Assembly (NCBI RefSeq): GCF_017168195.1
Contig: NZ_JADNYL010000001.1
Location: 1,240,001-1,304,000, forward strand
Direction of reading: 5' to 3'
From: Thalassotalea sp. G2M2-11
GTDB taxonomy: Bacteria > Pseudomonadota > Gammaproteobacteria > Enterobacterales > Alteromonadaceae
DNA: 64,000 bases
Shown: one piece after another, positions 47,842 through 57,278 of the stretch
Layout of the letters: each line of letters starts with the position of its first letter
Position numbering within the stretch: the stretch's first letter is position 1
Position numbers and translations under genes: made by a program
Notes under the pieces: generated by a model
Database searches by the model: none
Told to the model about the DNA's origin: nothing
The model's input: only the letters and a program-made list of their open reading frames with translations

Positions 47842-49631
47842 TTGATGGTTGCTCCAATATTATCAATGACCAATTTTTTCATATCCCAAGCACCTGTTGG
47901 GCAGCGTTCAGCGCATAAACCACAGTGCAAGCAAACATCTTCATCTTTAACCATAATATGACCCGTTTTTAAGCTGTCAGATATCAACATCTCTTGCTCA
48001 GGATTAAACTCTTTCACTCTGAGTTGATCCTGTAATTGCTGCTGCTCGTTTTGTTTTGCTGAGCTGTCGAGCTCAACAAAGTTAATACAATCCATTGGAC
48101 AAACATCTTCACAGGCTGAGCATTCGATACAGGTACTTTCATTGAAGATAGTGTGAACATCGCAGTTTAAGCAGCGGTGGGCTTCTTCCAATGCAAGTTT
48201 TTCATCAAAGCCCAGTTCAACTTCAGTGTTAAGCTCTTTAACGGCTTGTTGCCAATCTACGTGGGGGACATTGTTACGCTTTTCATGATTAATTTGGCTT
48301 TGATAACTCCACTCATGAATCCCCATTTTTTGGCTGATCAAATTAAAGCCTGTTTCAGGACGTTCATGCTCAGGGCTTTTACCTTGGCAGAATAAATCGA
48401 TAGAAATAGCGGCTTGGTGACCGTTTGCTACCGCTGAAATGATATTTTCTGGCCCAAAGGCGGCGTCTCCCCCAAAAAATACCTTATCTAAGGTCGATTG
48501 CAGTGTGGCTTTCTTTAGAGCAGGCTGTCCCCATTTATTAAAGCGTAAACCAATATCTCGTTCTATCCATGGGAATGCGGTATCTTGACCAACTGCGACT
48601 AACACTTGATCACAGGGAACCATCAAAGTCTCACCTGTTTCTTTTAGGGTACGTTTACCAAACTTGTCATATTCTGAGGCGACTTGAGCAAACAAAACGC
48701 CGATCAATTTATCATCTTCAATTACGTACTCAAGTGGTGTGTAATTTGGTTTTATTTCAATGCCTTCGGCAAGGGCGTCATCTTTTTCCCAAGGAGAAGC
48801 TTTCATGTCCTCAAAACTCGAACGTACGAGCACGGTGACTTCTTGTGCACCAAGACGTTTAGCGGTGCGGCAACAGTCCATGGCCGTATTACCGCCACCG
48901 AGTACGACGACACGTTTGGCTGCCTCGGTGATATGTCCAAAGGTGACATTCGATAACCAGTTAATGCCGGTATCGACTTGCCCCGAGGTTTTATCATGGC
49001 CCGTTATTTCTAACCATCGTCCCTGTGGTGCGCCAGTACCAACAAAAATAGCATCGAAGTTGGCTTTAAGCAGATTTTTCAGACTTGATATTTCTTCATT
49101 AAAGTGAGCTTCCACGCCCATGTCGAGTATGTAATCTAACTCTTCATCGAGCACTGTTTCGGGTAAGCGAAATGCGGGGATTTGACTGCGCATCATGCCG
49201 CCGGCTTTGGCATCTTTCTCAAATAGCACAATGTCATAGCCCAAAGGGAGGAGATCTCGAGCAACAGTAAGCGATGCTGGTCCTGCGCCAATGAGGGCGA
49301 TACGTTTACCATTTTTTTGTGTCGGTGTTTGAGGAATAAAGGGATGAATATCTTCTTTATAATCAGCGGCGACACGTTTTAATCGACAAATTGCGACAGG
49401 TTTTTCTTCAACACGTGTGCGGCGGCACGCCGGTTCACAAGGACGATCACACACACGGCCTAATACACCGGGGAAAACATTAGACTGCCAATTAATCATA
49501 TAGGCTTCGGTGTAGCGTTTTTCGGCAATTAAACGAATATATTCAGGAACAGGGGTATGAGCAGGGCAAGCATATTGGCAATCTACCACTTTTAGGAAAT
49601 GTTGATAGTTGCTGGTATCAGTTGGCTTCAC
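47838..49631 (-). CDS. GltD-like FAD/NAD(P) oxidoreductase with 4Fe-4S clusters
   Basis: A 597-residue protein. An N-terminal FeS domain (CDRPCEPACRR) is followed by an FAD site (ALIGAGPASLTVARDL), an NAD(P) site (VVLGGGNTAMDCCRTAKRLG) and two C-terminal 4Fe-4S sites (CIECSACEDVCP, CLHCGLCAERCP). The build is that of a glutamate-synthase small subunit plus a ferredoxin. In this operon it most likely passes electrons between ferredoxin-type clusters and NAD(P)H for the 2-oxoacid oxidoreductase. Confidence 0.88.
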   Translation of the reverse strand: MKPTDTSNYQHFLKVVDCQYACPAHTPVPEYIRLIAEKRYTEAYMINWQSNVFPGVLGRVCDRPCEPACRRTRVEEKPVAICRLKRVAADYKEDIHPFIPQTPTQKNGKRIALIGAGPASLTVARDLLPLGYDIVLFEKDAKAGGMMRSQIPAFRLPETVLDEELDYILDMGVEAHFNEEISSLKNLLKANFDAIFVGTGAPQGRWLEITGHDKTSGQVDTGINWLSNVTFGHITEAAKRVVVLGGGNTAMDCCRTAKRLGAQEVTVLVRSSFEDMKASPWEKDDALAEGIEIKPNYTPLEYVIEDDKLIGVLFAQVASEYDKFGKRTLKETGETLMVPCDQVLVAVGQDTAFPWIERDIGLRFNKWGQPALKKATLQSTLDKVFFGGDAAFGPENIISAVANGHQAAISIDLFCQGKSPEHERPETGFNLISQKMGIHEWSYQSQINHEKRNNVPHVDWQQAVKELNTEVELGFDEKLALEEAHRCLNCDVHTIFNESTCIECSACEDVCPMDCINFVELDSSAKQNEQQQLQDQLRVKEFNPEQEMLISDSLKTGHIMVKDEDVCLHCGLCAERCPTGAWDMKKLVIDNIGATIK

Positions 49632-49776
49632 TTAATTTCCTCGCTATGAAGTGCTTAATTATTAATCTACACGAATTTTGAAAGGTGTTAAGTAATTTTT
49701 CATAATAAATTACATTTTTTTTGATGGTAGAGAAACGCTTAGCGAGAGAAGGTGTTAATTCCGCTTTATACTTATT

Positions 49777-50436
49777 TTAATTTACACAATCTTGTGATGA
49801 TAATGCTTGTAGATAATCTAGCGTAGTTGTTTTGCCGTTGCGGGTTGAGGCGATTTTATTCGGGTGAGATAACTCTTTCCAAGCCGTGATCTTACCGCCA
49901 ATATTTAACCGGTTAAATGAGGTGATCGGTGTTGGTAGCTGTAAAAAGTCGTGTAATTGTTGAAAGCTTTCAGTTTGCGTCACAGAAAAGGTAAATAATT
50001 GCGCGGGTTTATCGGCAAAGTATTGTGTTACTTGTTGTTGGTGCTTTTGATAGCAACGAATTAAGAAATCGTCATTATTGATATTTTGCTCAGTAAAAGG
50101 AGCGAATGTTTGTTGATAGCAACGTTTGATGATTGGGTTAAAACCACCATCGTGACGGATAACATTAGCATACATGCGTTGTAATAATTGTTTGATAGAG
50201 GGCAACCACGCATTGATGTCTCTGGTTAAATAGATAAATTTGCTATCAGGGTAGTAGTTGTCTAATGTCTTAAAGTCATTAAAAACAGGAGTGTCCGCAA
50301 TCACTTGTGCATGCTCGAAAGTCTGTTGCGTATAAGCAGTATGAGCAACCCGATATCCTAATGCTAAAAATTTACTACAGACACTGGTCGTGCCGGTGCG
50401 TGGTAAACCAATTATAAATATCTTTTGTTCGGCCAT
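49777..50436 (-). CDS. Second sulfotransferase-family protein
   Basis: A 219-residue P-loop protein with FIIGLPRTGTTSVCSKFLAL at the N-terminus and YLTRDINAWLPSIKQLL as the second PAPS-contact region. Similar short proteins occur in marine bacteria; the acceptor is unknown. It begins two bases after the upstream binding-protein gene ends and is probably co-transcribed with it. Confidence 0.82.
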   Translation of the reverse strand: MAEQKIFIIGLPRTGTTSVCSKFLALGYRVAHTAYTQQTFEHAQVIADTPVFNDFKTLDNYYPDSKFIYLTRDINAWLPSIKQLLQRMYANVIRHDGGFNPIIKRCYQQTFAPFTEQNINNDDFLIRCYQKHQQQVTQYFADKPAQLFTFSVTQTESFQQLHDFLQLPTPITSFNRLNIGGKITAWKELSHPNKIASTRNGKTTTLDYLQALSSQDCVN

Positions 50437-50438
50437 TG

Positions 50439-51167
50439 TTATCGATACACCTGTTGTTGCGCTTGTATGAGCATTTTCTCTAGCTCACCTGTTGCTTTAA
50501 GGCGTTTAATAACTTGATTAATTGGTGTTACTAATTTTTCATGTTTCTTATTGAGGTAATGAAAAAGAGACTCATACACTAAGGCTGGGTGCACCACTTT
50601 AAATTTGTCATTACCGAGTTGCTTGATCAGAAATTGCCCATCTTGAAAACTTGTTAAAGCAATATCTATATTGCCTATGGATAATTGATGAAATAATTCT
50701 CTAGTGCTATTACTGAGAGAGACATTGCTAAGCTTTTTGGTTGCATTTTCAGTATGCTTCACCCCCCTGACAACCCCAATACGATAATGCGCCAAATCTG
50801 CTGGCCTATTAATTGTAATGGAGGTGTTTTTTCGGGAAAATGCTGCCGTGGTAAAATAGTAATAAGGCGTCGGTACACGGATAACATTTGGCGTTTCTTC
50901 GCCATAGCTATAGATACGCAAAATTTCGCCATCTTTTATGCCACGGTTGGCCTCATGCTGGGCACGGTTAGCTGGTAATGGAGTAATTGAAATAGGTTGT
51001 TGTATTTGCTGATAGATTTGTGGCAGTACGATGCTGGCAACTTCTTGCTCGCCTAACTTGGCAATTGAGGCAAAGTTAAGTTTTAGTGGCTGAACATGCC
51101 CAGCCTTTGACTGACTAACGAAAAATACAGCGATAATCAGTAAACAAGATAATTTTCTTAATACCAT
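50439..51167 (-). CDS. Periplasmic substrate-binding protein (SBP_bac_3-like)
   Basis: A 242-residue protein with a signal peptide (LLIIAVFFVSQSKA). The fold is that of the family 3 solute-binding or ligand-sensing proteins (PADLAHYRIGVVRG, IDIALTSFQDGQ, INQVIKRLKATGELEKML). No ABC permease is nearby, so it could serve a sensor rather than a transporter; the kinase gene is divergent 230 bases away. Confidence 0.78.
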   Translation of the reverse strand: MVLRKLSCLLIIAVFFVSQSKAGHVQPLKLNFASIAKLGEQEVASIVLPQIYQQIQQPISITPLPANRAQHEANRGIKDGEILRIYSYGEETPNVIRVPTPYYYFTTAAFSRKNTSITINRPADLAHYRIGVVRGVKHTENATKKLSNVSLSNSTRELFHQLSIGNIDIALTSFQDGQFLIKQLGNDKFKVVHPALVYESLFHYLNKKHEKLVTPINQVIKRLKATGELEKMLIQAQQQVYR

Positions 51168-51397
51168 AGCAATACATCTTTTTAACTGTCGTTTAGGCGA
51201 TATTGCTTCGAGCTATATGGCTTATCCACTATTCTAATCTGGGGATTTCACTTAGCAAGCATTATTGTGGATCTCACTTTACAAAAACGTGCTGGCTGGG
51301 AATTAATTTGCAAGATGTTTGATCTCTTAGTGAGATAAACCTAATGTCATCTAGTCAGTGTGGCTAATATTTGTTCTGCAATGAAATAAGGTATCGT

Positions 51398-53314
51398 ATG
51401 AATAGATTACTGAAAATTACTACTTTTGCTTGGTTTACCTTAATTGGTTTTATATTAGCAATTGTTGTTAGTAGCTTTGTTTTTTGGCAAGCAACATATT
51501 ATGCCAACAAAGTAGGAGAAAATTGGGCGATACAACATCAAAGTATTTATCAGAAGACGAGTTTAGTTAGTCAAATTCGAGAATTGATAGGTTATGGTGG
51601 TGCTATTCATCATTTTAAAAACTATTTACTTTCAGGTGATAAAGAATTTCTAGACGATGCAAAAGCACAATTAAAATCGGTTTCAGATAAGCTTTCTCAG
51701 TACCAGCAGCTACCGATGGAGCGAAGGGAACAAGTCACTATTAATAAATTAGTCTCTTTTGTTGATGATTATTTTGCGAAGTTAATGGAAATGGAGCGTT
51801 TACAACAGCGCCAATTAACTAATATGGACTTATATAATTTAGACGCGATAGAGGCTTTGAAAGAGCTTGAAAACTACTTAAGTGGGCGTCAAGTAAAGAA
51901 CAGCAATGAGCTATTTGACACTATCGATAATGTATTGATCTCGATCTTAAAATCGGGAACCTTTGCCATATTGTTATTACTATGCTTTGCAGGCAGCGTA
52001 GTTTGGTATTTTCGATGCAAACTTATCAATCCTATTACCGCCATACAGCAGGCAATTAAATCGTTTAAGCAACGTGATGTTTTTGACTATCATCCGATAG
52101 TCTATGAAGGGGCGATACCAACTGAAATTGAAGAGTTAATGCAGGTGATTAATGAGTTTACTCAAGCCATTATTAATCATCAACAACAGCAAAAGGTTGT
52201 GCAAAAGCAGCTGAGTAAGAGTGAGCTATTTTTAAAAACCATCTTTCAGAACGCTGCTGAAGGGATCATAGTGGTCAATGAAAAAGGCATTATTCAAAAG
52301 TTTAATAATGCAGCTGGATATTTTTTTAATTATCAAGCGAGTGAAGTGATTGGCCAAAATGTCGCATGTTTACTTTCAGGCTATGGAAAATCTCAAGTAA
52401 CAGAGTTTCTTGCCGGTGAACTCGATATTCCCTTTTCTAAGAGCATTATTAAAAGTAACGAATTAGTCGCGGTAAAAAAAGATGGCAGTGAATTTCCAAT
52501 ATCGATAGGTGTTAATGAAATTAAAGTGGATAAAGAGCTCAGTTATTGCGCCATTATTAGAGATTTAACCAAAGATAAACAACGAGAAAGCCGACTTAGG
52601 CAGTTAGCTGAATCTGCAGAACAAGCTAATCAAGCTAAATCTCAATTCTTATCGTCAATGAGCCATGAATTACGTACCCCCCTTAACGCTATTTTAGGCT
52701 TTGCGCAGCTATTATCACAGGATGAACAAGGGTTAACAGAAGAACAAAATGACAATGTTAAGCAAATATTAACGGCTTCACGTCATTTACTTTCATTGAT
52801 TAATGAAATATTAGATTTAGCGCAGATTGAGTCGGGCAAAATGACTTTTGCTTTGAAAGCTATAGACACTAACCATTGGTTAACAGAGTGTATCCAGTGG
52901 GCGAATGGTTTGGCTTTAGGTAAAAATATTACTATCAGTGATCAAAGTACTGCTGGTTTGCCTAGTATCATAATCGATCCTCTACGTGGCAAACAGGCGC
53001 TGCTAAATATCTTGTCAAATGCTATAAAATATAATTGTAATGATGGGAGCGTAACAGTCACGACAGAACTTATTGATAACGATTACCTACGTATTAGTGT
53101 CGCTGATACGGGCGTAGGAATTTTACAAACAGATAAACAAGTTATTTTTGAACGCTTTGAACGCCTTTCATTTGATAATTCGTCGATAGAAGGTACAGGG
53201 CTCGGGTTAGCTTTGACTAAACAAATTGTTGAAGGTATGGGGGGACAGATTGATTTTAATTCTACGCCAGAAGTAGGAACTAAGTTTTGGATAGATTTGC
53301 CAATAGCTAAATAA
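51398..53314 (+). CDS. PAS-domain sensor histidine kinase
   Basis: A 638-residue protein starting at the ATG at 51398 with AAGG upstream. Domains in order are: membrane helix (about 8-30), a helical periplasmic sensor (~30-185), a second helix (~190-212), HAMP-like linker, PAS (~280-400), HisKA with SSMSHELRTPLNAILGFAQL (phospho-His), and HATPase (NILSNAIKYN, DTGVGI, GTGLGLALTKQIVEGMGG). It probably pairs with the response regulator 136 bases downstream. Confidence 0.92.
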   Translation: MNRLLKITTFAWFTLIGFILAIVVSSFVFWQATYYANKVGENWAIQHQSIYQKTSLVSQIRELIGYGGAIHHFKNYLLSGDKEFLDDAKAQLKSVSDKLSQYQQLPMERREQVTINKLVSFVDDYFAKLMEMERLQQRQLTNMDLYNLDAIEALKELENYLSGRQVKNSNELFDTIDNVLISILKSGTFAILLLLCFAGSVVWYFRCKLINPITAIQQAIKSFKQRDVFDYHPIVYEGAIPTEIEELMQVINEFTQAIINHQQQQKVVQKQLSKSELFLKTIFQNAAEGIIVVNEKGIIQKFNNAAGYFFNYQASEVIGQNVACLLSGYGKSQVTEFLAGELDIPFSKSIIKSNELVAVKKDGSEFPISIGVNEIKVDKELSYCAIIRDLTKDKQRESRLRQLAESAEQANQAKSQFLSSMSHELRTPLNAILGFAQLLSQDEQGLTEEQNDNVKQILTASRHLLSLINEILDLAQIESGKMTFALKAIDTNHWLTECIQWANGLALGKNITISDQSTAGLPSIIIDPLRGKQALLNILSNAIKYNCNDGSVTVTTELIDNDYLRISVADTGVGILQTDKQVIFERFERLSFDNSSIEGTGLGLALTKQIVEGMGGQIDFNSTPEVGTKFWIDLPIAK

Positions 53315-53450
53315 TGGATTTTCTAAAAACTAATAGCAACTTATCCAGAGCTGACTATAGTCATTAGTAAGGTAAGAAGTTTCTACTGAATACTTTAGGT
53401 GAAGTTGCTACTAAATAATTGCTAGTACCAGTAATTAATGGGAGTGTGTT

Positions 53451-54578
53451 GTGTTAAATGAACATTATATTGTTATTGTTGATGACGAAGCTGCCAACAG
53501 GAAGTTGCTTGAACGGTTTTTAAAAAATGATTACTCGACCTTGAGTTTTGATAGTGGTGAAGCATGTTTAGCAAGTATGAGGCATGATATTTCATGTACT
53601 TTTTTACTTGATGTAAGAATGCCCGGAGGCATGGATGGCTTTGAGTTATGTGAAAGAATTAGAGAACAACCGCAGTTTCAAGATTCAGTGATATTTTTTC
53701 TAAGTGCTATGGACAGTGTGGATGAAAAAATGAAAGGCTATGAAGCTGGCGCTGATGACTATATTGTCAAGCCTATCGAACTCCCTGAATTGCAGGTAAA
53801 AATCAAACAAGCGATAGAGTATCGACAGCAGCTTGCTAGCCAATATGAGCAAACACAAAATGCCATGCAAATTGCTATGACCTCCATGACCAATAGTGGT
53901 GAGATAGGTGAACTAAATAACTTCTTAAATAATTTACAACATCAAAAGTCATACGAAAGTTTGTGTGAGCATACATTAACAACATTACAAAATTTTGAAC
54001 TGAACGCCGTTTTACAAATACGCACGAAAAATGAAGATATAACACAAAGCACCTCTGGTAAAGTGAATGAAATAGAAGAGAGATTGATGGCTCAAGCTGA
54101 GGGGCTTGGTCGAATATATAGCTTTGGCAACCGCTGTTTATTTAATTTTGATCAAGCTTCTATTTTGGTTCGCCGAATGCCCGATGATGAAGATAAAGCA
54201 GGTCGATACCGTGATCACTTAGCGTCATTACTCAATGGTGTTGAAGCTAGAATGCAATCTTTGGCTACAGAATTGATATTGGAGCAGCAAAAGCAACATA
54301 GTGTTGTCAAAGCACTTAATTTAACCCATCAATCACTTAGTGAGATTTTAGCTGATCTTAAATCACATGATGTGAAAGTCAGTGGTTTATTCGAATATAT
54401 GAGCGAAGAAATGGATATGGCATTTTCCTACTTAGACTTAAATGAGGAACAGGAAGAGTACCTAAAAGAAATTTTTATTAAAAATAAAACAAAAATCAAC
54501 ACGTTACTTAATAATGCTCATCAAATAGAGCAGAAGTTTGAGTCATTAAGTGAACAATTGAAGTCGACGCTTTCCTAA
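53451..54578 (+). CDS. Response regulator without a DNA-binding domain
   Basis: A 375-residue protein starting at GTG. An N-terminal receiver domain has the acidic pair VDDEAANRK, phospho-Asp in LLDVRMPGGMDGFEL, and the Lys in DDYIVKPIELPEL. The C-terminal ~240 residues are alpha-helical and coiled-coil-like, with no recognised output domain. The receiver ends in a helical linker (QAIEYRQQLASQYEQTQ) as in signalling response regulators, so output is probably by protein interaction. Confidence 0.88.
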   Translation: MLNEHYIVIVDDEAANRKLLERFLKNDYSTLSFDSGEACLASMRHDISCTFLLDVRMPGGMDGFELCERIREQPQFQDSVIFFLSAMDSVDEKMKGYEAGADDYIVKPIELPELQVKIKQAIEYRQQLASQYEQTQNAMQIAMTSMTNSGEIGELNNFLNNLQHQKSYESLCEHTLTTLQNFELNAVLQIRTKNEDITQSTSGKVNEIEERLMAQAEGLGRIYSFGNRCLFNFDQASILVRRMPDDEDKAGRYRDHLASLLNGVEARMQSLATELILEQQKQHSVVKALNLTHQSLSEILADLKSHDVKVSGLFEYMSEEMDMAFSYLDLNEEQEEYLKEIFIKNKTKINTLLNNAHQIEQKFESLSEQLKSTLS

Positions 54579-54593
54579 TAATAGTAAGCTTTA

Positions 54594-54620
54594 TAAAGCA
54601 CACCTGATGAGTGTGCTTTA
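54594..54620. terminator. Hairpin terminator after the response regulator
   Basis: TAAAGCACAC and GTGTGCTTTA form a perfect ten-base stem around CTGATGA. It lies between convergent genes; the T-tract is poor. Confidence 0.7.
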
Positions 54621-54632
54621 TATTTGCATTTA

Positions 54633-55406
54633 TTAACCCGATGGCATGGCTAGTATGTTGGCAATATCGATTTTTTCTTTATATTGCACAAAACCAGTTT
54701 CTTGCTGCATACGGGCATACACCGCCATGCGATCAGCGAGTTCATTACCTTCAATATCGGCATGTCCTTTAACATGCGTGATGATCAGTTTAGCTTTTAA
54801 GGCTAAGTAGAGTTGATAACAAGCTTGGACTAACTCAGGGTTTTTAATCGCTTGACCATCGGCTTTCTTCCAGCCTTTTTTTTGCCAGCCTGCTGCCCAC
54901 TTAGTAATACAATCGATAGAGTATTTAGAGTCTGACAGTACCTGAACCTGTTTTCCTTGATTGATGTATAGTTGGCCTAATTTTAAAGCTTCAAGCAAGC
55001 CATTAAGCTCAGCGGTATTATTGGTGCCATTAGGGTGATATAAGCCGTACCAAAGCTCAGATAATTGCTCTTTCTGGTAGACAGCAATCCCTGTACCTGA
55101 TTTACCTGGGTTAGGTGAACATGCGCCATCACTATAAATATTTATATCGGCATGATTGCTCACTTGGCGAGATTTTTGACTACTTACACTGCTTTTTTTA
55201 TCCGTATTACTATTTCCTTTCGTTAATGAACGCTTCATTAAGGCTTTAGTGTATGTCTGTGTAAACGCTGCTTGTGCTTCTGCTTGACTGGGAAATCCCA
55301 TATATTGTGCATCTGCTCGGCCAGCTGTTAATTGCTGAACTTGGGGCCAGTTATCAAAGATGCCGGTTTGCGCACCTTTCCATATTACGTAATATTTTTT
55401 TGCCAT
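54633..55406 (-). CDS. rnhA: Ribonuclease HI with N-terminal RNA/DNA-hybrid-binding domain
   Basis: A 257-residue protein. The N-terminal ~45 residues (YYVIWKGAQTGIFDNWPQ) are a caulimovirus-type hybrid-binding domain, as in eukaryotic RNase H1. A Ser/Lys linker is followed by the RNase H fold with D-E-D-D: NIYSDGACSPNPG, NTAELNGLL, VLSDSKYSI and GNELADRMAV. It cuts RNA in RNA-DNA hybrids. The longer, two-domain form suggests a second RNase HI beside a standard short one. Confidence 0.88.
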   Translation of the reverse strand: MAKKYYVIWKGAQTGIFDNWPQVQQLTAGRADAQYMGFPSQAEAQAAFTQTYTKALMKRSLTKGNSNTDKKSSVSSQKSRQVSNHADINIYSDGACSPNPGKSGTGIAVYQKEQLSELWYGLYHPNGTNNTAELNGLLEALKLGQLYINQGKQVQVLSDSKYSIDCITKWAAGWQKKGWKKADGQAIKNPELVQACYQLYLALKAKLIITHVKGHADIEGNELADRMAVYARMQQETGFVQYKEKIDIANILAMPSG

Positions 55407-55414
55407 TAATGGTA

Positions 55415-56206
55415 TTACCTAGTCTCAGTTTTGACTGATTTCAATGACCACACAATCAGCGTTACACCTATTAAGAAAAAGGGAATACTGAGCATTTGTC
55501 CGGTATTAAGTGAGGCTTGTATTTGATAAGCCGCTTGTTGTTGTTTGAAAAATTCAATGATAAACCGTGCGCTAAATGTCATCACTAAGAATATGCCAAG
55601 CAGCATACCTTGATGATTTTTTGCTTTGGTGGTGCGGTAAATGATCGTGAGCACGATAAAAATGAATGCATAGGCCACAGCTTCATATAATTGCGCAGGG
55701 TGGCGAACAATATTATCAATGCGAGCAAAAACAATGCCCCAAGGTACATCGGTTTGCTTACCTAATATTTCGGCATTGACAAAGTTTGCACTTCTAACAA
55801 AAATGCCGAATAGCGCGGTGGCAATGGCTAAACGGTCAAGTAACCAAATAAAGCTAAATGGATTTTTTCTGCAATAGAGGTAAGTGCCTATAATCGCACC
55901 TAAACCGCCACCATGGCTGGCTAGCCCACCTTCCCAGATGGCGAAAATTTTCAGTGGATTGGCCAGATAATATTGGGGATCATAAAATAAACAGTGGCCG
56001 AGTCTAGCACCAACTATCACACCAATTACTACGTAGATTAATAAATTATCTAAGGATTCAACATTTTGTTTTTCTTGTTGAAATATCCATTTCATCAAAT
56101 ATAAACCCGCAAAAATTGCGCTGGCGAACAAAGCGCCGTACCAGTGAATAGAAATTGGACCAATGGATAGTAAAACTGGATCGACATTCCAAATAAAGTG
56201 TTGCAC
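55415..56206 (-). CDS. lgt: Prolipoprotein diacylglyceryl transferase
   Basis: A 263-residue, multi-helix inner-membrane enzyme with SIHWYGALFASAI, HGGGLGAIIGTYLYCR, FVRSANFVNAEILG and RHPAQLYEAVAY. It transfers diacylglycerol from phosphatidylglycerol to lipobox cysteines; the lipoproteins at 1302 and 4890 would be substrates. It lies eight bases upstream of the RNase HI gene. Confidence 0.95.
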   Translation of the reverse strand: MQHFIWNVDPVLLSIGPISIHWYGALFASAIFAGLYLMKWIFQQEKQNVESLDNLLIYVVIGVIVGARLGHCLFYDPQYYLANPLKIFAIWEGGLASHGGGLGAIIGTYLYCRKNPFSFIWLLDRLAIATALFGIFVRSANFVNAEILGKQTDVPWGIVFARIDNIVRHPAQLYEAVAYAFIFIVLTIIYRTTKAKNHQGMLLGIFLVMTFSARFIIEFFKQQQAAYQIQASLNTGQMLSIPFFLIGVTLIVWSLKSVKTETR

Positions 56207-56269
56207 ACAAAACCTTATTAACTAAGCAAATTAACAATGCCCGCTAATATAGCAGGCTGATCTCCAGTT

Positions 56270-57175
56270 TTATAGAGGTGAATAGTGAAATAAAATAACG
56301 CTAATAATGATGGGGGTTAGGTTAGCGGCAATAGCATTGAATGCCAGATAATGCGGCTGTGTTGCAATATTGTTTTTGAGCTTAGTCATGCCGTAGAGCG
56401 ATATTGCTGACAATGACATTGGTACAATAGCGACTAACAACAGCTTAGGTAATCCCAATAGCAAAACTGCTATCAACAGAAAAACAATCGCTAACAATGA
56501 AAAACCAGCGTAAACCCAGTTACTGATGTTGACACCAAATTGAATCGGGAAGTGGCGTCTGCCAGCTTGTTTATCTGCTTCAATGTCAGGGTATTGATTA
56601 AGTAATAGTAAATTATTGATCAGTAAAAAGGGGATGATTAACAAAATAATATGCTGTGTCATAACATTATGGGTTAAGACAAAGTAGCTACCAAATGGAA
56701 TTAACACGCCTAATCCTAATCCTGGAGCAATAAGGCAAGCAAAAGGCGACTGGTTAAGGTGTGAGGTATAGAAGTAGATAATAGCAATACCAAGTAAACC
56801 GACTGGAATAATGATAAGGCCAATTTGATAGGCAAAGTATAGCCCAATGCAAAAAGTCAGTGATAGAGATAAATAAGCAAGGCGATTAACGCGTTGTGCT
56901 AATGCGGGGTGTTTAACCAATAAACCACTGCCACCACTAAAAGGGGTGCGTTTCGTGTTGCTGTCTAAACCACTTTGATAATCTTGATATTCATTAAAAC
57001 AATTCACTGAAATAAGTGCTAAAACAGCACCGATAAGTGCGAGGGTGAGTGTATCAGCATTAACTGCTTGCCCTTCGAAAGCCGCAATTGCTGCACCATA
57101 ACAGACGCAAATTGGCGCTAGAAATAAAAAGGGGGGACGAATAGCAGGAATGATTGAAAAAATATTATTTTGCAC
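56270..57175 (-). CDS. UbiA/MenA-family prenyltransferase
   Basis: A 301-residue protein with eight or nine helices starting at GTG. The two Asp-rich substrate motifs are NCFNEYQDYQSGLD and NQYPDIEADKQAGRR. The sequence is nearest to 1,4-dihydroxy-2-naphthoate prenyltransferase (MenA) within the family, but the acceptor is not certain and no other menaquinone gene is nearby. Confidence 0.8.
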   Translation of the reverse strand: MQNNIFSIIPAIRPPFLFLAPICVCYGAAIAAFEGQAVNADTLTLALIGAVLALISVNCFNEYQDYQSGLDSNTKRTPFSGGSGLLVKHPALAQRVNRLAYLSLSLTFCIGLYFAYQIGLIIIPVGLLGIAIIYFYTSHLNQSPFACLIAPGLGLGVLIPFGSYFVLTHNVMTQHIILLIIPFLLINNLLLLNQYPDIEADKQAGRRHFPIQFGVNISNWVYAGFSLLAIVFLLIAVLLLGLPKLLLVAIVPMSLSAISLYGMTKLKNNIATQPHYLAFNAIAANLTPIIISVILFHYSPL

Positions 57176-57278
57176 GTTAACAACTTCTATCGATATTTCT
57201 AACCATTATAGAGAACAACTATGCTTAGTTGTCAAAGACTTGTTATATTGAGAGAAAATTTATTGAGATGGCTCGATT

